Source: Tenacibaculum sp. 190130A14a (GTDB taxonomy: Bacteria; Bacteroidota; Bacteroidia; Flavobacteriales; Flavobacteriaceae). Taken from it: a DNA stretch of 64,000 bases. The DNA is taken from the NCBI RefSeq assembly GCF_964048965.1, contig NZ_OZ040189.1, forward strand, positions 2,418,001 to 2,482,000, written 5' to 3'. The notes beneath the pieces were generated by a model that saw only the letters and a program-made list of their open reading frames with translations, made no database searches and was not told where the DNA came from. Position 1 is the stretch's first letter. Every line of letters starts with the position of its first letter. Of this stretch, positions 1 to 7,285 are shown in pieces. The translations under genes and the position numbers were made by a program.

Positions 1-1
1 T

Positions 2-73
2 GCTGGTAACTATAGAATTGTTATGGATCTTTCAGATTCATCGAACCCTACTTATACCATTACATCTTTGTAA
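2..73 (+). CDS. C-terminal end of a SusE/SusF-like outer-membrane protein (partial)
   Basis: Only the last 23 codons and the stop are inside the window; the gene begins to the left. The visible tail (GNYRIVMDLSDSSNPTYTIT) matches how SusE/SusF-type starch-binding lipoproteins end, with a 'G-x-Y-R-I-x-x-D-L' strand followed by a 'TYTI' strand. It sits about 70 bases before a secreted GH13 enzyme on the same strand, which is the usual order at the end of a sus-type polysaccharide utilisation locus. The identification is an inference from a short tail plus context; another beta-rich surface protein is possible. Confidence 0.55.
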   Translation, partial: AGNYRIVMDLSDSSNPTYTITSL

Positions 74-141
74 ATAATTTGTTTTAATTAAGGTCTGTGT
101 AATGCAGACCTTAATTTTATTTAACTACCCACTACAGAATT

Positions 142-3100
142 ATGAAAAAAATATGCTCCTTACTTCTATATTTTATTAGTTTAACCATATTTTCTCAAGT
201 AACAACTTCTCCTGGTACACCTACCATTAACGATGAAATTACTATTACCTTAAACACAACAGGAACTGAATTAGAAAATCATACCGGCGATATTTATGCG
301 CATACTGGTGTAACTGTTGATGGTACACAATGGGAAAACACCATTGGAAGCTGGGGAAACAATGCCACGCAACCAAAGTTTACTAAAACTGCCGATAATA
401 CCTACACGCTAACCATTACTACAAACGTATACTCATTTTATAGTGTTGATAATTCAAAAACTATCAGCGAGATAAATTTAGTAGCCCGTTCTGACGATGG
501 TTCTAAACAAACTAGGCCAGATATTCATATCCAAATTTTTTCGGCAGATTTAAATATTCAATTTACTACACCGAATAACGATGATGTATTTGATAGTGGC
601 GCCATGGTAACCATAACTGCTGAAGCTACCAAAGATGCTGATTTAGAATTACTCGTTAATAGTACATCTATTGAAACACTTACCAATACAAAAACCATTA
701 GTAAAGATTATACCTTTACTACAACCGGACAACAAACCATCAAAGCTGTTGCTACTGATGGATCTACTACTAAAGAACAAGAAATTAAGCTATATATAAA
801 AACTCCTACAGTTTCTGAAACTAGACCTACTGGGGTTAAAAATGGTGTAACTGTAAACAATGATGGTTCTGTTACTTTCATTTTACTCGCTCCTCAGAAA
901 AACGATGTTTTTTTAATAGGAGATTTTAACAATTGGTCTTTACACCAAGATTACCAACTTAAGAAAGATGGTGATTATTTCTGGATTACCTTAAACGGTT
1001 TAGATCCAAATACTGAATACGCATATCAGTTCTTTATCGATTATAGTAAAAAAATTGTCGATCCATATGCTAAGAAAATATTAGACCAATCTAACGATCA
1101 ATATATATCCGCTAGCAACTATCCCGATTTAAAAAGCTTCCCTGAAAAAGCTTCAGGAATTGTTGCTACCTTTAAAATAAACGAACCTTCTTATACTTGG
1201 CAAACCACTTCTTTTACAAAACCAGCCAAAGAAGAGTTGGTTATTTATGAATTACTTGTTAGAGATTTTTCTACTGAAGACAGTTATCAAGCCGTTATTG
1301 ATAAATTAGATTATTTAGAAACCTTAGGAATTAATGCATTACAACTAATGCCTGTAAATGAGTTTGAAGGAAATGATAGTTGGGGATATAATGTATCTCA
1401 CTTCTTTGCATTAGATAAAGCTTATGGGACACAAAACAAATTCAAAGAACTTATTGATAAGTGTCATGAAAAAGGCATTGCTGTAATTTTAGATGTAGTT
1501 TTTAATCATGCATACAGTCAGAATCCATTAATTCAAATGTATGACTTCAATATTTCTAATGGAACTACTTCAAACAATCCATTTTTTAATGATGATCACA
1601 ATTTTCAAAATGGAGCTTTACGTTTCGGTTTTGATTTTAACCACGAATCTAACTATACCCAACAATACTTCAAAGATGTAATGTCTTACTGGATAGAGGA
1701 ATATCAAATAGATGGATTTCGTTTGGATTTTACAAAAGGATTTACCAACACCTACTACCCTACTTCTGGAGATCAATGGGGAAATAATTATAATAAAGAA
1801 CGTATTGATCGTTTGACCGATTATGCAAATCATGTTTGGAATAATCACGATAATGGTTTTTATATGATTCTAGAACACCTAACCAGTAACGATGAAGAAA
1901 AGGAATTGGCTAATGCAGGAATGATGCTTTGGGGAAAAATGACTGAACCATATAACCAAAACACAATGGGATATAGCAGTAACTCTGATATCTCATGGGG
2001 ATATTACAAAAACAGAGACTTTAATTCTCCTCATTTAGTGGCCTATATGGAAAGTCATGATGAAGAACGTTTAATGCATAAAAATCTTCAATATGGAAAC
2101 TCAAATGGTAGCTATAACGTAAAAGATTTAAATACTGCTTTAGAAAGAATGAAAGCAGCAGGAGCCTTCTATTTTACTATTCCTGGACCAAAAATGATTT
2201 GGCAATTTGGTGAATTAGGCTATGATATTAGTATTGATGAAAATGGCAGAACTGGACGTAAACCTGTTAAATGGGAATATTTCGATGTTCCTCAACGAAA
2301 AAGCATTTACGATAGCTGGAGTAAGTTAATTACCCTTAAAAAAGGAGAGAATATTTTTAACTCTACCAATGTAACCCTAAATACAGGTAATTCAGAGTTA
2401 AAAAGTATTCAAATCACCTTAAATTCAGCTACTGGAGATGAAATTAAGTATGTAACTATTATTGGTAATTTCGGTGTTACTGAGCAAGCTATAGATCCAA
2501 AATTTCAAGAAACTGGAAATTGGTACGAGCTTCTAAATGGTAATAAAAAAATAACCGTTACTAATGTAAATGAACAAATAACATTAGCTCCCGGGGAGTT
2601 TAAATTATATGCAAACAATCCAACCAGTTTATTTCCTATAACAGATAATGATAACGACGGAGTATTGAATGAAGATGATTTATGTCCAGATACACCTGAA
2701 GGTACCGTAGTAGATGTTAACGGATGTGAAGTATTTACTTTACCGAATACCAATTTCACCTTAAACGTTCTAAGTGAAACCTGCAGAAACAGTAACAATG
2801 GTAGTATCTCTATTACAGCTCAAGAAAACTTAAACTATGTAGCTAAACTTACTGGGAATTCAATGTCTTTAACTGCGAATTTCAACACAAACCATAGTTT
2901 TGACAATCTTCCTGCTGGAGCATATGAAGTGTGCATTACTGTTGATGGAAAATCAGGATATGAAATTTGCTTTAATGGTACTGTTACCGAACCAGAAGAT
3001 TTAAGCGTTTTATCGAGAATTGAAAATAATAGTAAGTCTATCATTTTAAATATGTATGGTAGTAAAAACTATACAATTAATTTAAACGGAATAATATATA

Positions 3101-3444
3101 CTACCCATAACAATGAAATAGAACTACCGATTATTGATGGTTCAAATACAATTAAAATTGTGGGTGATAAGTTATGTCAAGGAACCTTTGAAAAGGAATT
3201 CTATTTTGGTGATGAAATAAGTGCTTATCCAAATCCAGCCAACAATTTTTTCAATGTTTATTTAGGAAATCATAAACTTAATTCTACCATTCTATTATAT
3301 GCTTTAAATGGAAAATTAGTTTATAAAAACTCTTCAAATAAACTTACAGAACAAATTGATATTTCAAAAATATCTAACGGCGTATATATTTTACAAGTCG
3401 TAAACAATAAAGAAAGTAAAACAATTAAAATAGTTAAGAAATAA
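142..3444 (+). CDS. Secreted GH13 alpha-amylase-family glucanase with T9SS sorting domain
   Basis: Predicted extracellular enzyme cleaving alpha-glucosidic bonds in starch-like glucans (1100 aa). A Sec signal peptide covers about residues 1-19. Beta-sandwich modules fill 20-225, and a CBM48/E-set-like domain (residues about 230-320, 'FLIGDFNNW') precedes the catalytic barrel. All GH13 regions are visible: DVVFNH at 451-456, the nucleophile D529 in DGFRLDF, acid/base E578 in MILEH, and D640 in SHDEE. A thrombospondin-type-3-like Asp-rich calcium loop (about 835-855) links to beta-rich modules, and the last ~75 residues are a type A T9SS sorting domain ('AYPNPANN', ending 'IKIVKK'). It should therefore be secreted through the Por system, cleaved and surface-attached or released. 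It follows a SusE/F-like tail and overlaps the next lipoprotein gene by one base, so it belongs to a starch-utilisation operon. Exact substrate and product cannot be read from sequence. Confidence 0.93.
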   Translation: MKKICSLLLYFISLTIFSQVTTSPGTPTINDEITITLNTTGTELENHTGDIYAHTGVTVDGTQWENTIGSWGNNATQPKFTKTADNTYTLTITTNVYSFYSVDNSKTISEINLVARSDDGSKQTRPDIHIQIFSADLNIQFTTPNNDDVFDSGAMVTITAEATKDADLELLVNSTSIETLTNTKTISKDYTFTTTGQQTIKAVATDGSTTKEQEIKLYIKTPTVSETRPTGVKNGVTVNNDGSVTFILLAPQKNDVFLIGDFNNWSLHQDYQLKKDGDYFWITLNGLDPNTEYAYQFFIDYSKKIVDPYAKKILDQSNDQYISASNYPDLKSFPEKASGIVATFKINEPSYTWQTTSFTKPAKEELVIYELLVRDFSTEDSYQAVIDKLDYLETLGINALQLMPVNEFEGNDSWGYNVSHFFALDKAYGTQNKFKELIDKCHEKGIAVILDVVFNHAYSQNPLIQMYDFNISNGTTSNNPFFNDDHNFQNGALRFGFDFNHESNYTQQYFKDVMSYWIEEYQIDGFRLDFTKGFTNTYYPTSGDQWGNNYNKERIDRLTDYANHVWNNHDNGFYMILEHLTSNDEEKELANAGMMLWGKMTEPYNQNTMGYSSNSDISWGYYKNRDFNSPHLVAYMESHDEERLMHKNLQYGNSNGSYNVKDLNTALERMKAAGAFYFTIPGPKMIWQFGELGYDISIDENGRTGRKPVKWEYFDVPQRKSIYDSWSKLITLKKGENIFNSTNVTLNTGNSELKSIQITLNSATGDEIKYVTIIGNFGVTEQAIDPKFQETGNWYELLNGNKKITVTNVNEQITLAPGEFKLYANNPTSLFPITDNDNDGVLNEDDLCPDTPEGTVVDVNGCEVFTLPNTNFTLNVLSETCRNSNNGSISITAQENLNYVAKLTGNSMSLTANFNTNHSFDNLPAGAYEVCITVDGKSGYEICFNGTVTEPEDLSVLSRIENNSKSIILNMYGSKNYTINLNGIIYTTHNNEIELPIIDGSNTIKIVGDKLCQGTFEKEFYFGDEISAYPNPANNFFNVYLGNHKLNSTILLYALNGKLVYKNSSNKLTEQIDISKISNGVYILQVVNNKESKTIKIVKK

Positions 3445-4139
3445 TGAACTTTAGAATTTTATATAATCTTGTATTCGTTAGTGTATTATTTATTTCTTGT
3501 GGAGGAGGTGGTGGTTCCGATGATGTAGCTCCTACTCCACCAAGTAAAGCTACTTTAATTTTTCCTGAAGAAAATTCGGAATGTAATGAAGGAACTCAGG
3601 TTTCTGCTACACAGACTACGGTTAATTTTGATTGGTCAGATGCTACCAATGCAACTAATTATGAAATTACAATTAAAAACTTAACCACTGGAACTTCTGT
3701 TAAACATACCAGTAGCACCTCGAATAAAGCTATTACCATAAATCGTGCAACTCCGTATTCGTGGTTTGTAGTTTCTAAAAATGACGGAAGTGAAACCGCT
3801 ACAAGTAACACTTGGAAATTTTACAATGCTGGAGATGCGGAATCTTCACATGCTCCTTTTCCTGCTGATTTGGTAAAACCAACAATGGGAAGTAGCTTTA
3901 ATAGCACTACGACTTCTGTAGTACTAGAATGGACTGGAAGTGATATAGATAATGATTTAAAACAATATAGCATTTTAATGAATACCACAAGTCCTCCTAC
4001 AACTGCTCTCAATACTACATCTTCTAATTCTTTAGAAGTAAATGTAAGTACAAACAATACTTACTATTGGAGAGTGATTACCGAAGATGAAAAAGGTAAT
4101 ACATCTACATCAGAAATATTTCAATTTAAAATAAAGTAA
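3444..4139 (+). CDS. Surface lipoprotein with two fibronectin-III-like domains
   Basis: A 231-aa lipoprotein: a hydrophobic N-terminus ends in a lipobox (LFISC) with the lipidated cysteine at residue 19. The following GGGGGSDD resembles the SDD-type export signals that send Bacteroidota lipoproteins to the outer face of the outer membrane. The rest is two beta-sandwich repeats of about 95 residues with Fn3 character ('VNFDWSDATNATNYEITI', 'VVLEWTGSDIDNDLKQYSI'). The start ATG overlaps the amylase stop (TAATG), so the two are translationally coupled. It probably helps bind glucans or organise the GH13 enzyme at the surface; that role is inferred from context only. No catalytic residues are seen. 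Confidence 0.8.
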   Translation: MNFRILYNLVFVSVLFISCGGGGGSDDVAPTPPSKATLIFPEENSECNEGTQVSATQTTVNFDWSDATNATNYEITIKNLTTGTSVKHTSSTSNKAITINRATPYSWFVVSKNDGSETATSNTWKFYNAGDAESSHAPFPADLVKPTMGSSFNSTTTSVVLEWTGSDIDNDLKQYSILMNTTSPPTTALNTTSSNSLEVNVSTNNTYYWRVITEDEKGNTSTSEIFQFKIK

Positions 4140-4144
4140 TTTTT

Positions 4145-4192
4145 AACAAAAAAGTACAAGCCTCATTTCCCCTAAAAATTTGGCTTGTACTG
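4145..4192 (-). terminator. Rho-independent terminator, last unit of the short-peptide array
   Basis: A 10-bp perfect stem (agtacaagcc 4153-4162 with ggcttgtact 4182-4191) is followed, on the minus strand, by a T-run (4147-4152). It ends the most decayed unit of the tandem array and faces the plus-strand lipoprotein gene. Confidence 0.75.
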
Positions 4193-4219
4193 TAAAAACA
4201 CCCCTGTTTTCCCCATAGG

Positions 4220-4279
4220 TTAAAAATTACTCCTTGAATCCTCTGGGCTCTTTTGGGCCCTCGAGGAATCAATTTTTAA
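4220..4279 (-). pseudogene. Remnant of a third short-peptide gene, now an imperfect palindrome
   Basis: Read on the minus strand, the last codons give AQKSPEDSRSNF and a stop, which aligns with the AQSPEPEPPGGNF end of the intact gene at 4714-4893, including the shared 'AATTTTTAA' ending. The rest of the gene is missing. The remnant is now part of a 60-base imperfect inverted repeat (arms 4220-4250 and 4255-4279, loop tttt). It keeps its own promoter-like element (4297-4325) and terminator (4145-4192). Homology is supported by position and the short alignment only. Confidence 0.55.
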
Positions 4280-4296
4280 CTAACCCCTTCATTTAC

Positions 4297-4325
4297 TGTA
4301 CAGTTACTTTTTAAAACACCCTATT
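4297..4325 (-). promoter_or_regulatory. Bipartite promoter-like element, copy A
   Basis: On the minus strand: AATAGGG, 16 nt, TGTACA. It points at the gene remnant 4220-4279. It is one of six such elements in the window with identical spacing, proposed to be promoters of the ECF sigma factor at 20106. Confidence 0.7.
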
Positions 4326-4329
4326 TTTT

Positions 4330-4365
4330 TTATATAAAAAACACAAATCTTTTTTAATTTGTGCC
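4330..4365 (-). terminator. Rho-independent terminator after the interrupted short-peptide gene
   Basis: Stem cacaaat (4342-4348) with atttgtg (4357-4363). On the minus strand it is followed by a T-rich run reaching the AATAGGG box of element A. Confidence 0.7.
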
Positions 4366-4384
4366 ATTAGCTTTATAATCTAGT

Positions 4385-4558
4385 TTAAAAATTACCTCCT
4401 GGTAGCTCTGAACTTTGCGCTTATGCTCTTCGTGCGTTCAGTATCATATAATTCCCTAAAGCTGTTAATGCAGTATACTTATCATATTTATCTAACTTTT
4501 CTAAGACTTCCTTTCTTGTAATTATTTTTTCGCAATTTGTAGAACTATTATCTCTCAT
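4385..4558 (-). pseudogene. Short secreted-peptide gene broken by an in-frame stop
   Basis: The minus-strand frame from ATG 4556-4558 reads through a 58-codon paralogue of the gene at 4714-4893: it has the ITRKE motif, KYTALTALGNYMIL hydrophobic core and PGGNF end. Codon 46 is TAA (4421-4423) where the paralogues have a CAA glutamine, a single C-to-T change, after which the frame continues to the normal stop (4385-4387). Two conserved glycines are also aspartates (KLDKYDKY against KLGKYGKY). The stop falls at the predicted signal-peptidase site, so a product would be a bare signal peptide. It has its own promoter-like element (4625-4653) and terminator. A sequencing error at one base is possible, but the other substitutions argue for true decay. 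Confidence 0.75.
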
Positions 4559-4624
4559 CAATTTGAAATATTAAACTATTGTGTTCAAAGATTTATGATA
4601 TAACTAATTACTATACCCATCAAC

Positions 4625-4653
4625 TGTACAGTTGATTATTAAAAGCCCCTATT
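4625..4653 (-). promoter_or_regulatory. Bipartite promoter-like element, copy B
   Basis: On the minus strand: AATAGGG, 16 nt, TGTACA, ending 66 bases before the ATG of the interrupted peptide gene at 4558. The AATAGGG box directly abuts the T-run of the preceding terminator, so the array is built of complete promoter-gene-terminator units. Confidence 0.72.
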
Positions 4654-4654
4654 C

Positions 4655-4695
4655 TTTTATATAAAAAAAGCACAAATCAATAATGATTTGTGCTA
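4655..4695 (-). terminator. Rho-independent terminator of the 731-aa gene / 59-aa gene operon
   Basis: An 11-bp perfect stem (agcacaaatca 4669-4679 with tgatttgtgct 4684-4694) is followed on the minus strand by seven T residues and an AT-rich tail. Confidence 0.9.
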
Positions 4696-4713
4696 TAATG
4701 CTCATTTTGTTGT

Positions 4714-4893
4714 TTAAAAATTACCCCCTGGAGGTTCTGGTTCTGGGCTCTGAGCTTGGGCCCTTTGTGGATTTAAAATCATATAAGTCCCTAAGGCGGT
4801 TAATGCTGTATACTTACCATACTTCCCTAACTTTTCTAAGGCTTCTTTTCTTGTGATTTTATTTTCTTGACTTGTCATATTTTGTGTTTTCAT
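4714..4893 (-). CDS. 59-aa predicted secreted short peptide precursor (intact copy)
   Basis: A small gene beginning 6 bases after the stop of the 731-aa secreted protein. The product has a charged N-terminus with the motif ITRKEALEK, a hydrophobic stretch (about residues 29-40, ALTALGTYMIL), then NPQRAQAQ and a Pro/Glu/Gly tail, PEPEPPGGNF. The layout resembles a Sec signal peptide with an Ala-Gln-Ala cleavage site that would release a peptide of about 12 residues; alternatively it stays as a membrane-anchored microprotein. A clear paralogue lies at 24339-24512, in the same place after another giant secreted protein, and two decayed copies follow here. Conservation of frame, ends and context shows it is a real gene. 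I do not recognise a named family. ATG at codon 6 is an alternative start. Confidence 0.85.
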   Translation of the reverse strand: MKTQNMTSQENKITRKEALEKLGKYGKYTALTALGTYMILNPQRAQAQSPEPEPPGGNF

Positions 4894-4899
4894 CGATGC

Positions 4900-7095
4900 T
4901 TATTTTTTTAGAATTACCTTCTTATTTGCTACTCCAATAGTGCTCTTTACATTCACTACATAAACTCCTGTTTCTACTTTTGGCAAAACAATACTATTCT
5001 TTCCGCTTCCTGTAAATTCTCCTTGATATACCAACGATCCTAAAGTGTTGTATAATGTTACTTCAAAGCGCTCTCCTTGAATACCTTCTACAAATAATGT
5101 TTGGTTGGCTGTATAAAGCTTGATATCTTCTGAGGTTACTTCTGGAATAATTACTTCTACTTTGCTATGCAAGTAAAATCTTCCTATTCCATTTTCTGAT
5201 TGTGATAGCGTTACTTGATAAGATTCTTTGGTTAAGTCAATATGCTTTTCTAATAATCTGTCTTCTAAATACACCTCAGCTCCTTCTGGTAAAGAAGTTC
5301 CTGTTGTACTAATGATGATAGATGTTCCTGCTGCTGCTTTAACTCCTACGGGAATAATAACCGTTTCATTGGTTTCTGTTGGTAAAGATTGATATGTAAA
5401 GTTCTTTTCTGATGAACCATCTAATAGTCTAGTGTAAATATCTAAACTTGCTCCATCAAAGTTTCCTACATCATATCCTGCATCTAATCCTTTAGTTGCA
5501 TTGCTTCTATAACTAATGCTAGTGTTTACTTTTATACTTTTAGAAGCTATTGATAGTTCTATAGAAGGTACACTTGCTGTTCTACTAAAAGCACCTCCTA
5601 TAGCAGGTTGTACCTTTCTTTGAGCTTGTTTAAATGATAAAGCACTGATTCCACTAGTAGTTTTTACAAAGAATCCTTGTCCGGGTGCTAATGAACTTTC
5701 TCCACTTGCCAATGTTTTAGCTACATACTTGTTTTGAGTATTGTCCCAAACATAGGCACCTACATAAGTCGGATCAAAACTAGCTAGATTATCATTGATA
5801 AAGTTCGTTCCTGAGTTTTCATTAATTGGTAAGAAAGCTGTGTATGGGTTTCCTACTGCATTCCATTGAGAGGCTGTTACTGTATGGTTTACATCAATCG
5901 TTGCTACAGTTCCTGTAAATGTAACAGCTCCATTGCTTGCTCTTGAAATAGCATAACTTCTTCCTTGTTCAAAAGTAATACTGTTAGAGGCCAAATCATC
6001 AACCGTATAATACACCCATTTATTTCCTGCTGTTCTACTATCATCATAGTATCCTACCGCATACCTATTAGGAGTTACTGTAGTGTTTACTCGAATATTA
6101 TTCGATGCGTTTTCAACAAAGTCTTTTACACTTTGACCAGAGACTGGAGCGGTTACAATGCTCCATTTGTTGGCTACTAAACCTCCACGCTCATAGCTTA
6201 CTTGTCCTGTAGCAGTTCCTTTTACAATCAAACTAGCACTATTTGCTGCTGTTGATGTCATGGTAAAAGTTCCGTTGTTGTCTAAATTACCATCTACTTG
6301 TACTCCTCCATTTTCATTGATTTCAAAAGAAGAAAGTGATGCTACTGTTAAATCGTTGATTTGAACTGAACTTCCTATTACTGGAGTCGTTGCTACATTT
6401 GGTATTACTACATTATCTGTGGTTGTTGGTAGCGCTCCTCCACCCCAATTGCCTGTAACTGTCCAATTAGAATCTACTGTTCCTAACCAAGATACTCCAG
6501 CTACAACAACTGCTCCTGTTGAATCAAAAGAATCGCCTGTTAATTGTACTCCAGGATGATTCGTACAGTCTGGAAATCCAAATGTAGTTGGTCCACAAGC
6601 TGTAAAAAACTGATCTAAATACACTGCTCCTGTTTCAAATGCTACATTTGGTGTTTCATTTATATCAGTATACTTGATTTTTATACTAAATAAATGTTTA
6701 GGTGTTGTGGTTACATTATTCGCCGTAATGGTTCCACTGCTTACTCCTTGCTGGAAAGAAGTAGATACTCTGGAAGTTGTATTATCGTTTACAATAAAAT
6801 CTTTGTAAGCAGGAAAACCATAAACTTCTCCTAAAATACTTCCTGATGGTTGTAAATATTGAAAGTTACCACTTGTATGAATATTACTTCCAAAAGCTGC
6901 TGTATTGTAGGTAAAATAAACTTGACCTGAACCTAATTTAAAATCTGTATCTGAAGCTATATAAATATCGGCTTCATAAAAATCGTCCGTTCCATCATTC
7001 GTATTTCGAGCATTTACGAAAGTAAAACTAATGTTCTGTGCAAATGTTATTGTACTAAATAAGGTTAATACAATTAGTAGTAATTTTCTATTCAT
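4900..7095 (-). CDS. Secreted T9SS surface protein with cohesin-like N-domain
   Basis: A 731-aa protein with a Sec signal peptide (residues 1-19). Residues about 20-200 form a beta-rich domain ('ADIYIASDTDFKLGSGQVYF...') that reads like a cohesin-type sandwich; this is tentative. From about residue 203 to the end it is very similar to the last ~530 residues of the 2636-aa protein at 24523-32433, including runs such as YERGGLVANKWSI, TPNRYAVGYYDD and GNPYTAFLP. That shared module ends in a type A T9SS sorting domain ('GVYVVNVKSTIGVANKKVILKK'), so the protein should be exported and surface-attached. A bipartite promoter-like element (7158-7186) lies 62 bases before the ATG, and a 59-aa peptide gene follows 6 bases after the stop. 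No enzyme active site is visible; an adhesin or scaffold role is likely. Confidence 0.88.
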   Translation of the reverse strand: MNRKLLLIVLTLFSTITFAQNISFTFVNARNTNDGTDDFYEADIYIASDTDFKLGSGQVYFTYNTAAFGSNIHTSGNFQYLQPSGSILGEVYGFPAYKDFIVNDNTTSRVSTSFQQGVSSGTITANNVTTTPKHLFSIKIKYTDINETPNVAFETGAVYLDQFFTACGPTTFGFPDCTNHPGVQLTGDSFDSTGAVVVAGVSWLGTVDSNWTVTGNWGGGALPTTTDNVVIPNVATTPVIGSSVQINDLTVASLSSFEINENGGVQVDGNLDNNGTFTMTSTAANSASLIVKGTATGQVSYERGGLVANKWSIVTAPVSGQSVKDFVENASNNIRVNTTVTPNRYAVGYYDDSRTAGNKWVYYTVDDLASNSITFEQGRSYAISRASNGAVTFTGTVATIDVNHTVTASQWNAVGNPYTAFLPINENSGTNFINDNLASFDPTYVGAYVWDNTQNKYVAKTLASGESSLAPGQGFFVKTTSGISALSFKQAQRKVQPAIGGAFSRTASVPSIELSIASKSIKVNTSISYRSNATKGLDAGYDVGNFDGASLDIYTRLLDGSSEKNFTYQSLPTETNETVIIPVGVKAAAGTSIIISTTGTSLPEGAEVYLEDRLLEKHIDLTKESYQVTLSQSENGIGRFYLHSKVEVIIPEVTSEDIKLYTANQTLFVEGIQGERFEVTLYNTLGSLVYQGEFTGSGKNSIVLPKVETGVYVVNVKSTIGVANKKVILKK

Positions 7096-7157
7096 GATTA
7101 AGTTTATGTTTCATTTTAAATATGGTTCGTAGGGTTTTATACAACGTATACATAGGT

Positions 7158-7186
7158 TGTACATTCTAATTCTTAATCACCCTATT
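7158..7186 (-). promoter_or_regulatory. Bipartite promoter-like element, copy C
   Basis: On the minus strand: AATAGGG, 16 nt, TGTACA, 62 bases before the start codon of the 731-aa secreted protein. It gives this gene and the following peptide gene their own start within the larger minus-strand run. Confidence 0.75.
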
Positions 7187-7223
7187 TTTTTATTTAATTT
7201 TTTAAAAAGAAGTGTTCTTTTAT

Positions 7224-7269
7224 TCAAGATTGAAAAAGCTATTACTTTTCAATAGCCTTTTCATCTTGA
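7224..7269 (-). terminator. Long hairpin after the 1791-aa gene, likely terminator
   Basis: A long imperfect stem (tcaagat 7224-7230 with atcttga 7263-7269, continued inside by aaaagctatt pairing with aatagccttt) lies 17 bases beyond the 1791-aa stop. The T-run on the minus strand is poor, so termination may be partial. Confidence 0.5.
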
Positions 7270-7285
7270 TTTTATAGGTTATTGT

